Positions 17,204 through 25,544 of a stretch of DNA of 62,294 nucleotides are shown here, in pieces. Position 1 is the first letter of the stretch; each line of letters begins with the position of its first letter. Source of the stretch: Treponema sp. (lineage in GTDB: Bacteria; Spirochaetota; Spirochaetia; Treponematales; Treponemataceae); contig JAKSTP010000012.1 in NCBI GenBank assembly GCA_024402505.1, forward strand, positions 1 to 62,294, given 5' to 3'. The translations under genes were made by a program, and so were the position numbers. The notes beneath the pieces are model-generated. The model was not told the DNA's origin. It worked only from the letters and a program-made list of their open reading frames with translations, and made no database searches.

Positions 17204-19890
17204 TGGATAACATGATTATTGAACGTGCCAAAACCGCAGCCATTGCCCGAGATTTTGCTCTGGCGGCCCGTCTTTACAAAGGGGAGCTTAAAAAAGATCC
17301 TAACAACATGGAAATTCTCCGCGCTCTTGCCGATATCTATGTAAAATCCGGGGAAGATGAAAAGGCCATTCCTTATTACGAAAACCTCCTTACCTTCAAT
17401 TCTCACGACGTAATGTCCATGAACTCACTGGGTGCCATTTACCGACGCCTTAAACAGTACGAAAAATCCATCGACATACTTACAAAGGCCCTTGATGAAG
17501 ATGAAAAAACCGCTGTCATCAACTATACCCTGGGCTTTACTTACAAGGACATGGGAAATCTGGAAGATGCCATTGACTGCTTTGAAAACGTTATTACCGA
17601 AAATCCAAACGATGTTCTGGCATACAATCACCTGGGCGTAATCTACACAAGCCTAAAAGAATATATAAAGGCCGAAGCAACCTTCCGCCGGGGTCTTCAG
17701 ATTGATCCAAACCATCCTATTATCCAGTACAACCTGGCCCATACTTATGAAGGCCTTAAAGATTATACAAGTGCCGGCCGCTGTTACGAACTGGCCCTTA
17801 AATCAAAACCGGGCTGGACAGACGCAGTAAAAGATTACGCATCACTTCTCATAAGCTGTAAAAAAACCATTCAGGCTTCTGCCAACGTAAAAAAAGCCTG
17901 CGCCATCTACCCTCGAGATGCTGAACTTCAGTCTCTCCTTGGCCGCATTTACTTAAAACAGTTCGACTGGGAAAATGCAGAGAAAGCCTTCACAAAAGCC
18001 CACAACGTAAAACCAAACGATTTGATCATTCTTTCGGGACTTGCCGAAGCCTGTGAAAAAAACGGAAATGCTGTAAAGGCAGCAGAATACCTTAAAGAAG
18101 CCGCAGAAAAACCTGATGCCCAGACTGACCTTAAAAAACAGTACGCCCACATTCTGCTTACCGCCAAGAACCTTGGTCTGGCCTACCAGATTATTCAGGA
18201 AATGCACGAAGCAAATCCTAATGATGTTGAAGTGCTGGATCTTCGGGCCCAGTACGCCATCTGCCTTGGTGATACAGGCCGTGTAGCAGAATGTTTTGAT
18301 GAAATCGGAAAGAAATTCCCGGACTACGCTCATCATTATCTTGATGGTGCCCGCCGTTATTTCCAGAACGAAAGCTACGAAGAAGCATTCAAACTGGTTT
18401 ACGAATATTCAAACCGCAGAAACAACAATGCCGCCGCTTACAATCTTAAAGGTGACATTTACGTAGCCCAGAAAAATTACCGCATGGCCATCTGTACTTT
18501 CTGGGAAGCAGTGGCCACAGCAGAAGAAAACGTGGCTGCAAAAAAAGCCCTCCGCTACCTTGAAGACATTGAACCTGAAGTTTCTCAGACAGTTGAAAAA
18601 CCTGTTGTGGAAGAAGAGGAAGAAAGTGATCTTCTGGAACTGATTGAAGATGAGGAATTCGACTTTGGTGCCATGACAGGAAAAACCATTGAAGATGAAG
18701 AGGACGCAAATCTTGATGAACTTAAGAAAAGCGAAGATGCATCTTTTGAAGAAGTGGCCGAAAGTGTAAATGCCCTTGCGGATCACGAAGTGCCTATTGA
18801 AAATAGTGATTTTACCGTAGACGATCTTGAAGACATTGATATTGATGAACTGGAAGATGAACCTGAAGAAGAGGAAGAAGAACCTCCTCTTAAAGTAGAA
18901 AATGCTCCTCTCACATTTGAACCAGACTCCCCTGCTACAATCCAATCTCCACAGATTGCAGATTCCGTAAAAGAAGCTGCTGAGCGTGCAGAGGAAATTG
19001 CAAAAAGCGTGGCAGAAGCCCAGGAAAAAATGCTTGATGCGCTCGAAAAGCTTCAGGAACAGAAAAAAGCAGATAAAACCGATGAAGCAGATGATTTTTC
19101 TGAACAGCTGAACAAACATTCTCCAATTGAACAGTCCTTTACTGCACCAGAAGCTGAACCTGATGTTAAAGAAAGCATGGAATCCGCTGGAAATGGCAGC
19201 CGAAGAGGACTTGGGGACGAGGTTACCTTCAGCGATCCATTTGGCGACGGAAACGACTTTAACGCCACACCAGAGTCAATTCTTGCAAGTCCTGTAGACC
19301 GCAGCGTAAAAGGCAGCAATATGTTCCAGGAACCTGAGTTTTCAGAACCGGAAATGAGCGATCCTTTCCAGGCCTTCGAAGATTATAATCCTGGAATGCC
19401 GGAATTCTCAGATCCAAAATTTGACGAATTTGATGATATCCAGAAAAACCTTGAAGCCGCACGGGCCTTCAAAGATGCAAAGAACTTTATTCCAAAAATC
19501 ATCAAAATGCTGGAAGACAAAGATAAGGCCGAACGTTTCCATTCAGAAATCGATCTTTTCACAAAACTCCGTTCCCTTTCAGACTTCCTTTCACCGGAAG
19601 AAAAAAAGGTTTTCATGAGCAGCCGAACCCGTCTTCTTATGGACTATCTAGTTGCAAAAATGAGCGGAAGTCCTGGTCTTCTTAAAACCATGCAGGGTCT
19701 TGTAAAATCAGGGGCTCTTGGAAACGATGTGGATCCTGCCGTTATGGAAAAAGCAGTTGCAGGGCTTACAGGTGATGAACTTACAAAAAAAGTTCTTAAC
19801 GACATGAAAGAAATGACAGAATCCCTTGCCGACCGTGACCTTGCAAAAGCCCTTAGGGATGCAGCCGACGAAGCACTGGCAAAACTCTAG
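17203..19890 (+). CDS. Large TPR-repeat protein with acidic linker
   Basis: The 895-residue protein begins directly with tetratricopeptide repeats (about residues 1-450; PYYENLLTFNSHDVMSMNSL and similar). A long Asp/Glu-rich disordered region follows (about 455-580), then a predicted coiled coil (EAAERAEEIAKSVAEAQEK), another acidic linker, and a helical C-terminal domain from about residue 740. No signal peptide or membrane segment is visible, so it is probably cytoplasmic, although its upstream partner is exported. TPRs bind protein partners; the coupling to the LamG/FN3 gene suggests they work in one process. Function unknown. Confidence 0.82.
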   Translation: MDNMIIERAKTAAIARDFALAARLYKGELKKDPNNMEILRALADIYVKSGEDEKAIPYYENLLTFNSHDVMSMNSLGAIYRRLKQYEKSIDILTKALDEDEKTAVINYTLGFTYKDMGNLEDAIDCFENVITENPNDVLAYNHLGVIYTSLKEYIKAEATFRRGLQIDPNHPIIQYNLAHTYEGLKDYTSAGRCYELALKSKPGWTDAVKDYASLLISCKKTIQASANVKKACAIYPRDAELQSLLGRIYLKQFDWENAEKAFTKAHNVKPNDLIILSGLAEACEKNGNAVKAAEYLKEAAEKPDAQTDLKKQYAHILLTAKNLGLAYQIIQEMHEANPNDVEVLDLRAQYAICLGDTGRVAECFDEIGKKFPDYAHHYLDGARRYFQNESYEEAFKLVYEYSNRRNNNAAAYNLKGDIYVAQKNYRMAICTFWEAVATAEENVAAKKALRYLEDIEPEVSQTVEKPVVEEEEESDLLELIEDEEFDFGAMTGKTIEDEEDANLDELKKSEDASFEEVAESVNALADHEVPIENSDFTVDDLEDIDIDELEDEPEEEEEEPPLKVENAPLTFEPDSPATIQSPQIADSVKEAAERAEEIAKSVAEAQEKMLDALEKLQEQKKADKTDEADDFSEQLNKHSPIEQSFTAPEAEPDVKESMESAGNGSRRGLGDEVTFSDPFGDGNDFNATPESILASPVDRSVKGSNMFQEPEFSEPEMSDPFQAFEDYNPGMPEFSDPKFDEFDDIQKNLEAARAFKDAKNFIPKIIKMLEDKDKAERFHSEIDLFTKLRSLSDFLSPEEKKVFMSSRTRLLMDYLVAKMSGSPGLLKTMQGLVKSGALGNDVDPAVMEKAVAGLTGDELTKKVLNDMKEMTESLADRDLAKALRDAADEALAKL

Positions 19891-19927
19891 TTTTCCGCCA
19901 CACAGTTTCATCAGCAAAAGGATCACC

Positions 19928-20650
19928 ATGAAGCAGATTCAAACTCTTCACGCAAAAAATTACCGCATTGTACAGGATCAGGATTTTTTCTGTTTCGGTA
20001 TTGATGCGGTACTTCTTGCAGATTACGCAAAGGTTCAGCCTGATGAAAAAGTCATGGATCTTTGCACAGGAAATGCCATTATTCCCCTTCTTCTTCACGC
20101 AAAAGAACCTTCCCTAGAACTTCACTGCATGGAAGTTCAAAAGGTGATTTTTGATTTTGCAAAGGAAAGCATTGAATTAAACAGTCTGGAAGATAAAATC
20201 AGCGTAATAAATGAAGATCTTAAAAATGCCTTTCTTCACTTTGAGAAAAACTCCTTTGATGTGGTAACTGTAAATCCTCCATACATGATTGACGACGCCG
20301 GAAAAGGTAACGCCAACGACTGCAAAACCATTGCCCGCCACGAAATTCTCTGTACTTTGGAGGACGTGGTTTCAGCTGCTTCAGGCCTTCTTCATTCGAA
20401 AGGCCGCCTTTACATGATTCACAAACCTTTCCGCCTGGCAGAGATTTTTTCTACTCTGCAGAAACACAAGCTGGAACCTAAAAACATGCGGCTGGTGTAC
20501 CCTTCCATAGACAAAGAACCTTCCATGGTGCTCATTGAAGCCGTAAAAGGTGCCCGTTCACGCATAAAAATAGCCCCGCCATTAATCACTTACGGACCAG
20601 ACGGAGCTTACACCCATGAAATAAAAAAAATCTACGAAAATCAGAAATAA
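19928..20650 (+). CDS. TrmN6-like tRNA (adenine-N6) methyltransferase
   Basis: The chosen ATG (19928) has an AGGA site 5 nt upstream and gives a 240-residue protein; a longer frame from 19826 would overlap the TPR gene. It has the class I SAM-binding motif VMDLCTGNAIIPLL near residue 41 and the N6-adenine catalytic motif NPPYM near residue 107. The pattern FFCFGIDAVLLADYA near the N-terminus is typical of the YfiC/TrmN6 group that methylates A37 of tRNA1(Val). It lies 37 bp after the TPR gene and converges on mraY with a 16-bp gap. Confidence 0.87.
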   Translation: MKQIQTLHAKNYRIVQDQDFFCFGIDAVLLADYAKVQPDEKVMDLCTGNAIIPLLLHAKEPSLELHCMEVQKVIFDFAKESIELNSLEDKISVINEDLKNAFLHFEKNSFDVVTVNPPYMIDDAGKGNANDCKTIARHEILCTLEDVVSAASGLLHSKGRLYMIHKPFRLAEIFSTLQKHKLEPKNMRLVYPSIDKEPSMVLIEAVKGARSRIKIAPPLITYGPDGAYTHEIKKIYENQK

Positions 20651-20666
20651 CCGGTGGTTTTTACTA

Positions 20667-21737
20667 TTAGCGGACTTTAAAGAAAATTCCTACCAAAGCT
20701 GATGTAATCAAAAGCTGAAGCATAACGAATTTCAAAAGAACCTGAGTTGGCGACCAGTCATGATTTTTTCGGAAATGGTCGTGCAAAGGGAAACGGATAT
20801 TTTCAAAAATCTTAATCTTAAAGAATCGAAGAAGGAATACCTTCAAAAGTCCCATACCGCCGTTTACCATAATGATGGAGCTTGTTGCAAGAATAAGGAA
20901 TGGGTTTCCGCTTATCATAACGCCTACCCCAATAAAGTATCCCAAAGCCCGTGAACCTGCATCTCCCATAAGACATTTGCTTGGGAAAGCATTGTGCCAG
21001 AGATAACCCATTACAACGCCGGCCATGGTAAAGCACATAAGTCCCCATGGAGCACCATCAATAAAATGTGGAATCAAAAGATATGTTGCAATGTCTGTGT
21101 GTCCAAGAACAAAGTAGAAAAGTCCACCCAGTGTAAAAAGTCCGATAAGAACCAGTGTTGATGAAAGTCCGTCTACACCGTCAGTACAGTTTGTTGTATT
21201 GATGGAAGCCCACAGCATAATTGTACAGATTACGATATAAACTACAGGATGAACCGAAACTGTGCCGCTTACAAATGGGAACCAGAAACGAACAACACCA
21301 TCAGGATCCAGTGAGCTGAGCCCATAGTAAAGAATCAAAGAAGTGGCCACGCTGATAATCAGGTCCAGAGCACCTTTAAGATATTCTCCCCAGCTGGTTA
21401 CGGAGCGGTCATCAAGGTAACCTGTAAGCATTGTAAGCCAGGTAAGAAGAATAATAAGGCCCCGTGTAAGATTCATAGGCACAATCAGAAGACTGATTAC
21501 AGCAAAAATAGTGATGAAAACGCTTCCTGCCCCGGTAGGCTTTCCTTTAGCAGCTTCAGCATTGATAGTAAATTCACGTCCCCGGTCATGTGGCAGATGA
21601 TTGTAGAATTTTGGAATGATCAGAAGGCTTGCAAAAAAGCCGAAATACAGTCCGATGCAAATAAGTACAGTATAAGAAGTCAACAATCGTGCAGGTCCAA
21701 AGAACTGCTCAAGATACAAACCCAGATTAAAAATCAT
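20667..21737 (-). CDS. mraY: Phospho-N-acetylmuramoyl-pentapeptide transferase (divergent MraY)
   Basis: A 356-residue polytopic membrane protein with about ten hydrophobic segments. MraY motifs are present in diverged form: AKGKPTGAG near residue 64 (usual KxxTPTMGG), the aspartate pair in GYLDDRSVTS, the NxxDGxDGL box as NCTDGVDGLSS near residue 183, and the C-terminal histidine cluster HDHFRKNHDW near residue 322. The enzyme makes lipid I for peptidoglycan. No other mur genes flank it. It follows the PurH-like gene by 20 bp on the same strand. An AAGGA ribosome site precedes the ATG. Confidence 0.88.
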   Translation of the reverse strand: MIFNLGLYLEQFFGPARLLTSYTVLICIGLYFGFFASLLIIPKFYNHLPHDRGREFTINAEAAKGKPTGAGSVFITIFAVISLLIVPMNLTRGLIILLTWLTMLTGYLDDRSVTSWGEYLKGALDLIISVATSLILYYGLSSLDPDGVVRFWFPFVSGTVSVHPVVYIVICTIMLWASINTTNCTDGVDGLSSTLVLIGLFTLGGLFYFVLGHTDIATYLLIPHFIDGAPWGLMCFTMAGVVMGYLWHNAFPSKCLMGDAGSRALGYFIGVGVMISGNPFLILATSSIIMVNGGMGLLKVFLLRFFKIKIFENIRFPLHDHFRKNHDWSPTQVLLKFVMLQLLITSALVGIFFKVR

Positions 21738-21757
21738 CTTTCGTTCCTTTTTATTTA

Positions 21758-23380
21758 TTAATAATGATAATGAGTGCGTCCCGTATAAATCATGGAAACA
21801 CCTTTTTCATCACAATAGTCTATTAATTCTTTATCTTCCAGCAAACCACCGGTCTGCATAATGGCTTTAACGCCCCCATCAATAAGCTCTTTCACAGAAT
21901 CACAAAGAGGAATGGCAGAATCACATACCAGAACATCCCCCAGTTTTTCGTCGCCATTGTTTTCGTCCCGGTGCTTTTTCATTGTCTGCTTTGCTTCGTA
22001 AGTAACGTTCTGCAGAGTCTTGATTCGGGAACCAAAGCCAGAAGAAATTCCTGTAATGGCATTGTCTTTGATAACAACTGCAGCATAAGAATGTGCATTC
22101 ATTACCATGATAATTCCAAAGGCCAGCTGGTTCATTTCTTCCTGAGATGGTCGTTTCTGAGTACAGATGAACAGTTTTTCAAACATGATGTCATCAACAC
22201 TCTGAACAAGAATACCACCGTTCATATTTTCGGCATCATAATGTTTCTTTTCAAAGCCATTGGCCTGAAGGAGACGAACCACCTGATGTTCTGAAAAAAT
22301 ATTTCGGGCTTCTTCTGTAAATCCAGGAGCAATTACCGAGGTAAATTCGTATTTAATGATTTCCCTTGCAAGATCAGCATCAACAGCCGCAGAACAGGCA
22401 ATGGAAGCATTATTGATTACGGTAGTGTCGTAGTTCAGTGCCTTTTTAAATGAATCAACACTGTTGGTGGCAATACCTGCGCCTACAATAAGCTTGTGTT
22501 TTACAATGATGCAAAAAACCGTACCTGTAAGAGGCATAATCTGTGTATTGAATTTATAGCCGTCACGGTTTTCGCTTTCCACGGCCATCTGAGTCTTAAG
22601 GTTCATGTAAAGATTTCCAACCCGTTCCCAGGCGTAGGTAGAATCGCTTACAACTGCGTAAGTTGGAATATTCCCCTGCAGAAGTTTTATACCGTTTACA
22701 GTACCTTCCCCGCCGCAAAGTGAATAAAGGGCGCTGGACTGCTGTTCATTGGCACCGTGCTGAAGTACTCTTTTCTTTTTGTAAGGAATCATAAGATAAT
22801 TTGAAAAAGGATCAGCATAAGGGGAAGCCCGAAGGATTGAAAAGGAAACTGCAGCGTCGTAGGCACTTACCAGGTTCAGAGCTTTTCCCATAAGATACTG
22901 GCGGAATTCCATGGAAACGCTGTTTGTTCGCATCTGAATAACAGCCTCATTATAATCAGCAGGATCAGTAAGGATTAGAACGTTTTTGTAATTTATTACA
23001 CCAGTTCTGATAAGTGAAATAATAAAAGGAACGTATTCTTCGTAATAAGATGCCGATGGATCGTGTTTTGTGTGCATAAGCTTTGGTGTGCAGTTAAGGC
23101 ACAGAAGGCGCACGTTATTGTCGGTGTCGGCATTTCGCGAATATTCCGAATGAGATGTAAGCAGAATCTTCTGAATAAAAGCAGATGAATCTGAGATGCT
23201 GGAAGATGAAACATCAAGATTGCGTTCTGCTTTGTAAGGGATATCATTAGCCTTAAGGTATTCGGCAGTATCACCAAAAGAAAGGATCTGCCAGTCGGCT
23301 TCCTGAAGGTAAGAGCACAAATGTAAAAGTGATTCCCGATTTTCTACAAAAACAACAGCAGATTTCTTCATAACCTTCAT
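21758..23380 (-). CDS. PurH-like (AICAR transformylase/IMP cyclohydrolase) protein with altered catalytic motifs
   Basis: The 540-residue length and several landmarks follow bifunctional PurH: an N-terminal MGS-like start (LSFGDTAEYLKANDIPY), VLILTDPADYNEAV near residue 160, NGGILVQSVD near residue 384, and the ending IMQTGGLLEDKELIDYCDEK then MIYTGRTHYHY. Yet key motifs differ. The KTLHP loop of the cyclohydrolase is missing, YGENPHQ reads HGANEQQ, and KHxNPCG reads KHKLIVG, keeping only Lys-His. It may be a strongly diverged enzyme or a non-catalytic paralogue. The first gene of a pair with mraY. No other purine genes are nearby. Confidence 0.72.
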   Translation of the reverse strand: MKVMKKSAVVFVENRESLLHLCSYLQEADWQILSFGDTAEYLKANDIPYKAERNLDVSSSSISDSSAFIQKILLTSHSEYSRNADTDNNVRLLCLNCTPKLMHTKHDPSASYYEEYVPFIISLIRTGVINYKNVLILTDPADYNEAVIQMRTNSVSMEFRQYLMGKALNLVSAYDAAVSFSILRASPYADPFSNYLMIPYKKKRVLQHGANEQQSSALYSLCGGEGTVNGIKLLQGNIPTYAVVSDSTYAWERVGNLYMNLKTQMAVESENRDGYKFNTQIMPLTGTVFCIIVKHKLIVGAGIATNSVDSFKKALNYDTTVINNASIACSAAVDADLAREIIKYEFTSVIAPGFTEEARNIFSEHQVVRLLQANGFEKKHYDAENMNGGILVQSVDDIMFEKLFICTQKRPSQEEMNQLAFGIIMVMNAHSYAAVVIKDNAITGISSGFGSRIKTLQNVTYEAKQTMKKHRDENNGDEKLGDVLVCDSAIPLCDSVKELIDGGVKAIMQTGGLLEDKELIDYCDEKGVSMIYTGRTHYHY

Positions 23381-23414
23381 TGTAGCAGAAAAAGTAAAAA
23401 CACTCTACTATAGT

Positions 23415-23445
23415 AAAAAAAAATGGCATCCGTTTATGGGATGCC
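23415..23445 (-). terminator. Hairpin with T-tract downstream of the livK-like gene
   Basis: On the minus strand, GGCATCC and GGATGCC (23425-23445) form a stem followed by nine T residues (23415-23423). It acts in the direction of the binding-protein gene but sits beyond the 146-bp structured element, about 190 bp after the stop. A sister hairpin at 23611-23631 is nearly its reverse complement. Confidence 0.75.
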
Positions 23446-23453
23446 AAATTAAA

Positions 23454-23631
23454 CTTAAGCGCGTATATGCTCTCGCCGGGAACCGTGCCAGTAGTGCCAT
23501 TGAGAGCTTAACGGACATACCACTGGCCTCCCCGAAGGGCCTTATTGTCCTACTCTCAGCGCACCACTGTCACGAACCCCGACTACGCATATACGGAACT
23601 GTATTCTAAAGGCATCCCATAAAGAGATGCC
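23454..23631 (-). repeat. Structured repeat element, copy A
   Basis: On the minus strand the element runs: outer hairpin (23611-23631), conserved left core ending in GCGTAGTCGGGGTTC (23574-23598), a long variable inner hairpin with a CCC-TTCG-GGG tip (near 23530-23540), then right core GGTTCCCGGCGAGAG continuing to CGCGCTTAA (23455-23484). The right outer hairpin is the terminator at 23425-23445. The cores pair with each other (GTATATGCG with CATATACGC region). The same layout occurs at 44702-44870. Confidence 0.75.
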
Positions 23632-23638
23632 TGTTTTA

Positions 23639-24784
23639 TTATGGATTAACAGTTGATTTATAAACTGTTGTAAGGTTTCCGGCGCTATCGCGAACCAGCT
23701 CAAGCATTACTGCAGATTTGATTGGGTTGCGTTTTTCGTCGAAAGTAAGGTGACCAGTTACGTAATCTCCGTCAGATTTTTCCATTGCATCGCGGATAGC
23801 AGCAACATCTGTTGAAGTACCAGCTTTGAGAATAGCGTCTTTAAGAAGGTATACACAGTCGTAACCAAGAGCAGCAAAAGAGTTTGGTGCAGAACCGTAT
23901 TTTGCTTTGAAGTTTCCTACGAATTTTGCTACAGCTGGTTCTGTTGAGTCAGCAGCGTAGTGGTTAGAGTAGAAACCGTTCAATACTTCATCACCGGCGT
24001 TTTCTGTAAGTCCGTCCCATCCGTCAGCACCAACGATTGGTGTATTGATGCCCTGAGCACGAAGCTGTTTTGCAATCAAAGCAACTGTTCCGTAATAATC
24101 TGGAAGGTAAACTACATCTGGATTTGCATTTTTGATTTTTGTAAGCTGAGCATTGAAGTCTTTATCACCAGTTGCGTAAGATTCTTTTGCTACGATTGAT
24201 CCACCGTTTGCTTTGAAAGAAGCTTCGAAGTTTTCTGTAAGACCTACTGAGTAATCGTTTCCGATATCATAAATGATAGCAGCTTTTTTGCATTTAAGAT
24301 CTGTAGCAGCAAATTTACCACCTACAGTTCCCTGGAATGGGTCAATGAAACAAGCGCGGAATACGTAATTACCTGCATCTGTAATCTCTGGAGCTGTAGC
24401 AGCTGGAGCCATCTGGATTACTTTGCTGGCCTGTGAAAGAGTTGTAAAGGCTTTTGTACATCCTGATGTCAAAGAACCAATAACAAGTTTAACACCGTCC
24501 TTTGTTGTAAGTTTTTTGAAGGCGTTTACAGCTTTATCTGGATTTCCTTCATCATCTTCGCTTACAAGAACAAGTTTTTTACCGTTAATTCCACCGGCAG
24601 CATTGATTTCTTCAATAGCAAGATCAACACCTTTTTTACATTCAACACCGTATACGGCTACTCCACCAGAAAGAGGGAATACACCACCAACTTTGATTTC
24701 ATCTGAGGCTTTTTTCTCTCCGCCACAAGATGTCAGAGCCATAGCAAGAGCAGCTACAGCAAGTACAGTACTCAGTTTTTTCAT
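23639..24784 (-). CDS. Branched-chain amino acid ABC transporter, substrate-binding lipoprotein
   Basis: A 381-residue periplasmic-binding protein (LivJ/LivK type, peripla_BP_6). The lipoprotein signal peptide is MKKLSTVLAVAALAMALTSC, with cysteine at residue 20. The mature part begins IKVGGVFPLSGGVAVYG, a typical LivK start; SLTSGCTKAFTTLSQ and GADGWDGL line the ligand cleft. It captures ligand for the livHMGF permease encoded at 8558-12051. An AAGGAGT ribosome site precedes the ATG. Separate transcription would allow a higher level than the permease genes. The amino acid preference cannot be read. Confidence 0.9.
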   Translation of the reverse strand: MKKLSTVLAVAALAMALTSCGGEKKASDEIKVGGVFPLSGGVAVYGVECKKGVDLAIEEINAAGGINGKKLVLVSEDDEGNPDKAVNAFKKLTTKDGVKLVIGSLTSGCTKAFTTLSQASKVIQMAPAATAPEITDAGNYVFRACFIDPFQGTVGGKFAATDLKCKKAAIIYDIGNDYSVGLTENFEASFKANGGSIVAKESYATGDKDFNAQLTKIKNANPDVVYLPDYYGTVALIAKQLRAQGINTPIVGADGWDGLTENAGDEVLNGFYSNHYAADSTEPAVAKFVGNFKAKYGSAPNSFAALGYDCVYLLKDAILKAGTSTDVAAIRDAMEKSDGDYVTGHLTFDEKRNPIKSAVMLELVRDSAGNLTTVYKSTVNP

Positions 24785-24898
24785 AACTGACTCCTTGATT
24801 GATTAAATCTATAAACTTTAATAACACTAAAGTAATGATAGTGATTATAAAGAATTGTTATAAAAAAATCAAATTCGTAAAAATCACCGTTTTATCTG

Positions 24899-24927
24899 TT
24901 GACAAAGATTTATATATTTTGTATTGT
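24899..24927 (+). promoter_or_regulatory. Promoter of the tRNA cluster
   Basis: A perfect TTGACA (24899-24904), a 17-bp spacer, then TATTGT (24922-24927). It ends 13 bp before the first tRNA. Confidence 0.7.
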
Positions 24928-24940
24928 ATTAAAACCAAAT

Positions 24941-25026
24941 GGAGCGGTACCAAAGCGGTCGTACTGGGGCGGTCTTGAAAACCGTTTATTCGCAAGAATA
25001 CGGGGGTTCGAATCCCTCCCGCTCCG
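24941..25026 (+). tRNA. tRNA-Ser (anticodon TGA)
   Basis: Acceptor stem GGAGCGG/CCGCTCC with discriminator G, anticodon loop CTTGAAA giving TGA, and a long variable arm typical of serine tRNAs (TTATTCGCAAGAATA). The T-arm has GGTTCGAATCC. CCA is not encoded. Confidence 0.95.
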
Positions 25027-25033
25027 TCTCTTT

Positions 25034-25118
25034 GGAGAAGTGGCCGAACGGTAAGGCAACAGATTGCTAATCTGTCGGTTGCGCAAGCGCCTAGCAGGTT
25101 CGACTCCTGTCTTCTCCG
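25034..25118 (+). tRNA. tRNA-Ser (anticodon GCT)
   Basis: Acceptor GGAGAAG/CTTCTCC, anticodon stem ACAGA/TCTGT with GCT in the loop, and a long variable arm (TTGCGCAAGC). It follows the first tRNA by 7 bp, so both share one transcript. CCA is not encoded. Confidence 0.95.
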
Positions 25119-25150
25119 TTCGCCACTTTTTTAATATAGGGTGAAATTCT

Positions 25151-25225
25151 GAGACTATAGCTCAGCTGGATTAGAGCGCCACCCTGCGGAGGTGGAGGTC
25201 GCACGTTCGAATCGTGTTAGTCTCA
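25151..25225 (+). tRNA. tRNA-Arg (anticodon GCG)
   Basis: Acceptor GAGACTA/TAGTCTC, D-stem GCTC/GAGC, anticodon stem CCACC/GGTGG with loop CTGCGGA, so bases 34-36 read GCG. T-arm GCACG-TTCGAAT-CGTGT. Most bacteria read CGN with an ACG anticodon edited to inosine; here G34 is encoded instead. CCA is not encoded. Confidence 0.92.
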
Positions 25226-25229
25226 TAGA

Positions 25230-25257
25230 AAGTATCTGGTTTCAGGTACTTTTTTTT
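25230..25257 (+). terminator. Terminator after the first three tRNAs
   Basis: Stem AAGTATCTG (25230-25238) with CAGGTACTT (25243-25251), one G-T pair, loop GTTT, then a run of T residues. A TATAAT box (25272-25277) shortly after suggests a fresh promoter for tRNA-Ser(GGA) and the SRP RNA. Confidence 0.8.
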
Positions 25258-25290
25258 GTTCTAAAAACCTTTATAATGGTGACAATCTTT

Positions 25291-25376
25291 GGAAAGATGT
25301 CCGAGCGGTTTAAGGTACGCCCTTGGAAGGGGCGCGTGCCCACAAGGCACCTGGGGTTCGAATCCCCATCTTTCCG
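25291..25376 (+). tRNA. tRNA-Ser (anticodon GGA)
   Basis: Acceptor GGAAAGA/TCTTTCC, anticodon stem CGCCC/GGGCG with GGA in loop TTGGAAG, long variable arm (GTGCCCACAAGGCAC), T-arm GGGGTTCGAATCCCC. It is the third serine isoacceptor in the cluster and lies 5 bp before the SRP RNA. Confidence 0.95.
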
Positions 25377-25381
25377 ATATT

Positions 25382-25478
25382 CCGGGTCCTATGCAACGAC
25401 TCGCTTCAAAACCCCGTCAGAGGAGGAATCCAGCAGCGGTATGAAGTTGAGCGTGTGCCGTAGGTAACCCGGTTTTTT
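25382..25478 (+). ncRNA. ffs: Signal recognition particle RNA (small, 4.5S-type)
   Basis: About 90 nt folding into one rod closed by CCGGGT/ACCCGG. The tip is the universally conserved SRP domain IV: GTCAG on one side, a GGAA tetraloop, and CAGCAGC on the other. The closing stem runs into T9, so the RNA ends at its own terminator. It binds Ffh and targets nascent membrane and secreted proteins. A tRNA-Ser gene next to ffs is a known bacterial arrangement. Confidence 0.9.
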
Positions 25479-25529
25479 TTTCAAAAATCTGTTCACCATC
25501 ATTTCTTTGTAATTTTTACACCTCTTTTG

Positions 25530-25538
25530 TGTTATACT
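25530..25538 (+). promoter_or_regulatory. Extended -10 promoter directly before the OmpA-like gene
   Basis: TGT-TATACT forms an extended -10 box (TGn at 25530-25532, hexamer 25533-25538). There is no good -35. The ATG at 25545 follows after 6 nt, so the transcript would begin at or within 1-2 nt of the start codon. Confidence 0.6.
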
Positions 25539-25544
25539 GTATAT

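Noticed and set aside
19826..19927. Longer N-terminus for the TrmN6-like methyltransferase
   Set aside because: It would overlap the end of the TPR gene in another frame; the conserved region and ribosome site support ATG 19928.
25192..25467. Open reading frame of 91 codons across the tRNA/SRP region
   Set aside because: It runs through tRNA-Arg, tRNA-Ser(GGA) and the SRP RNA, which explain the sequence fully.
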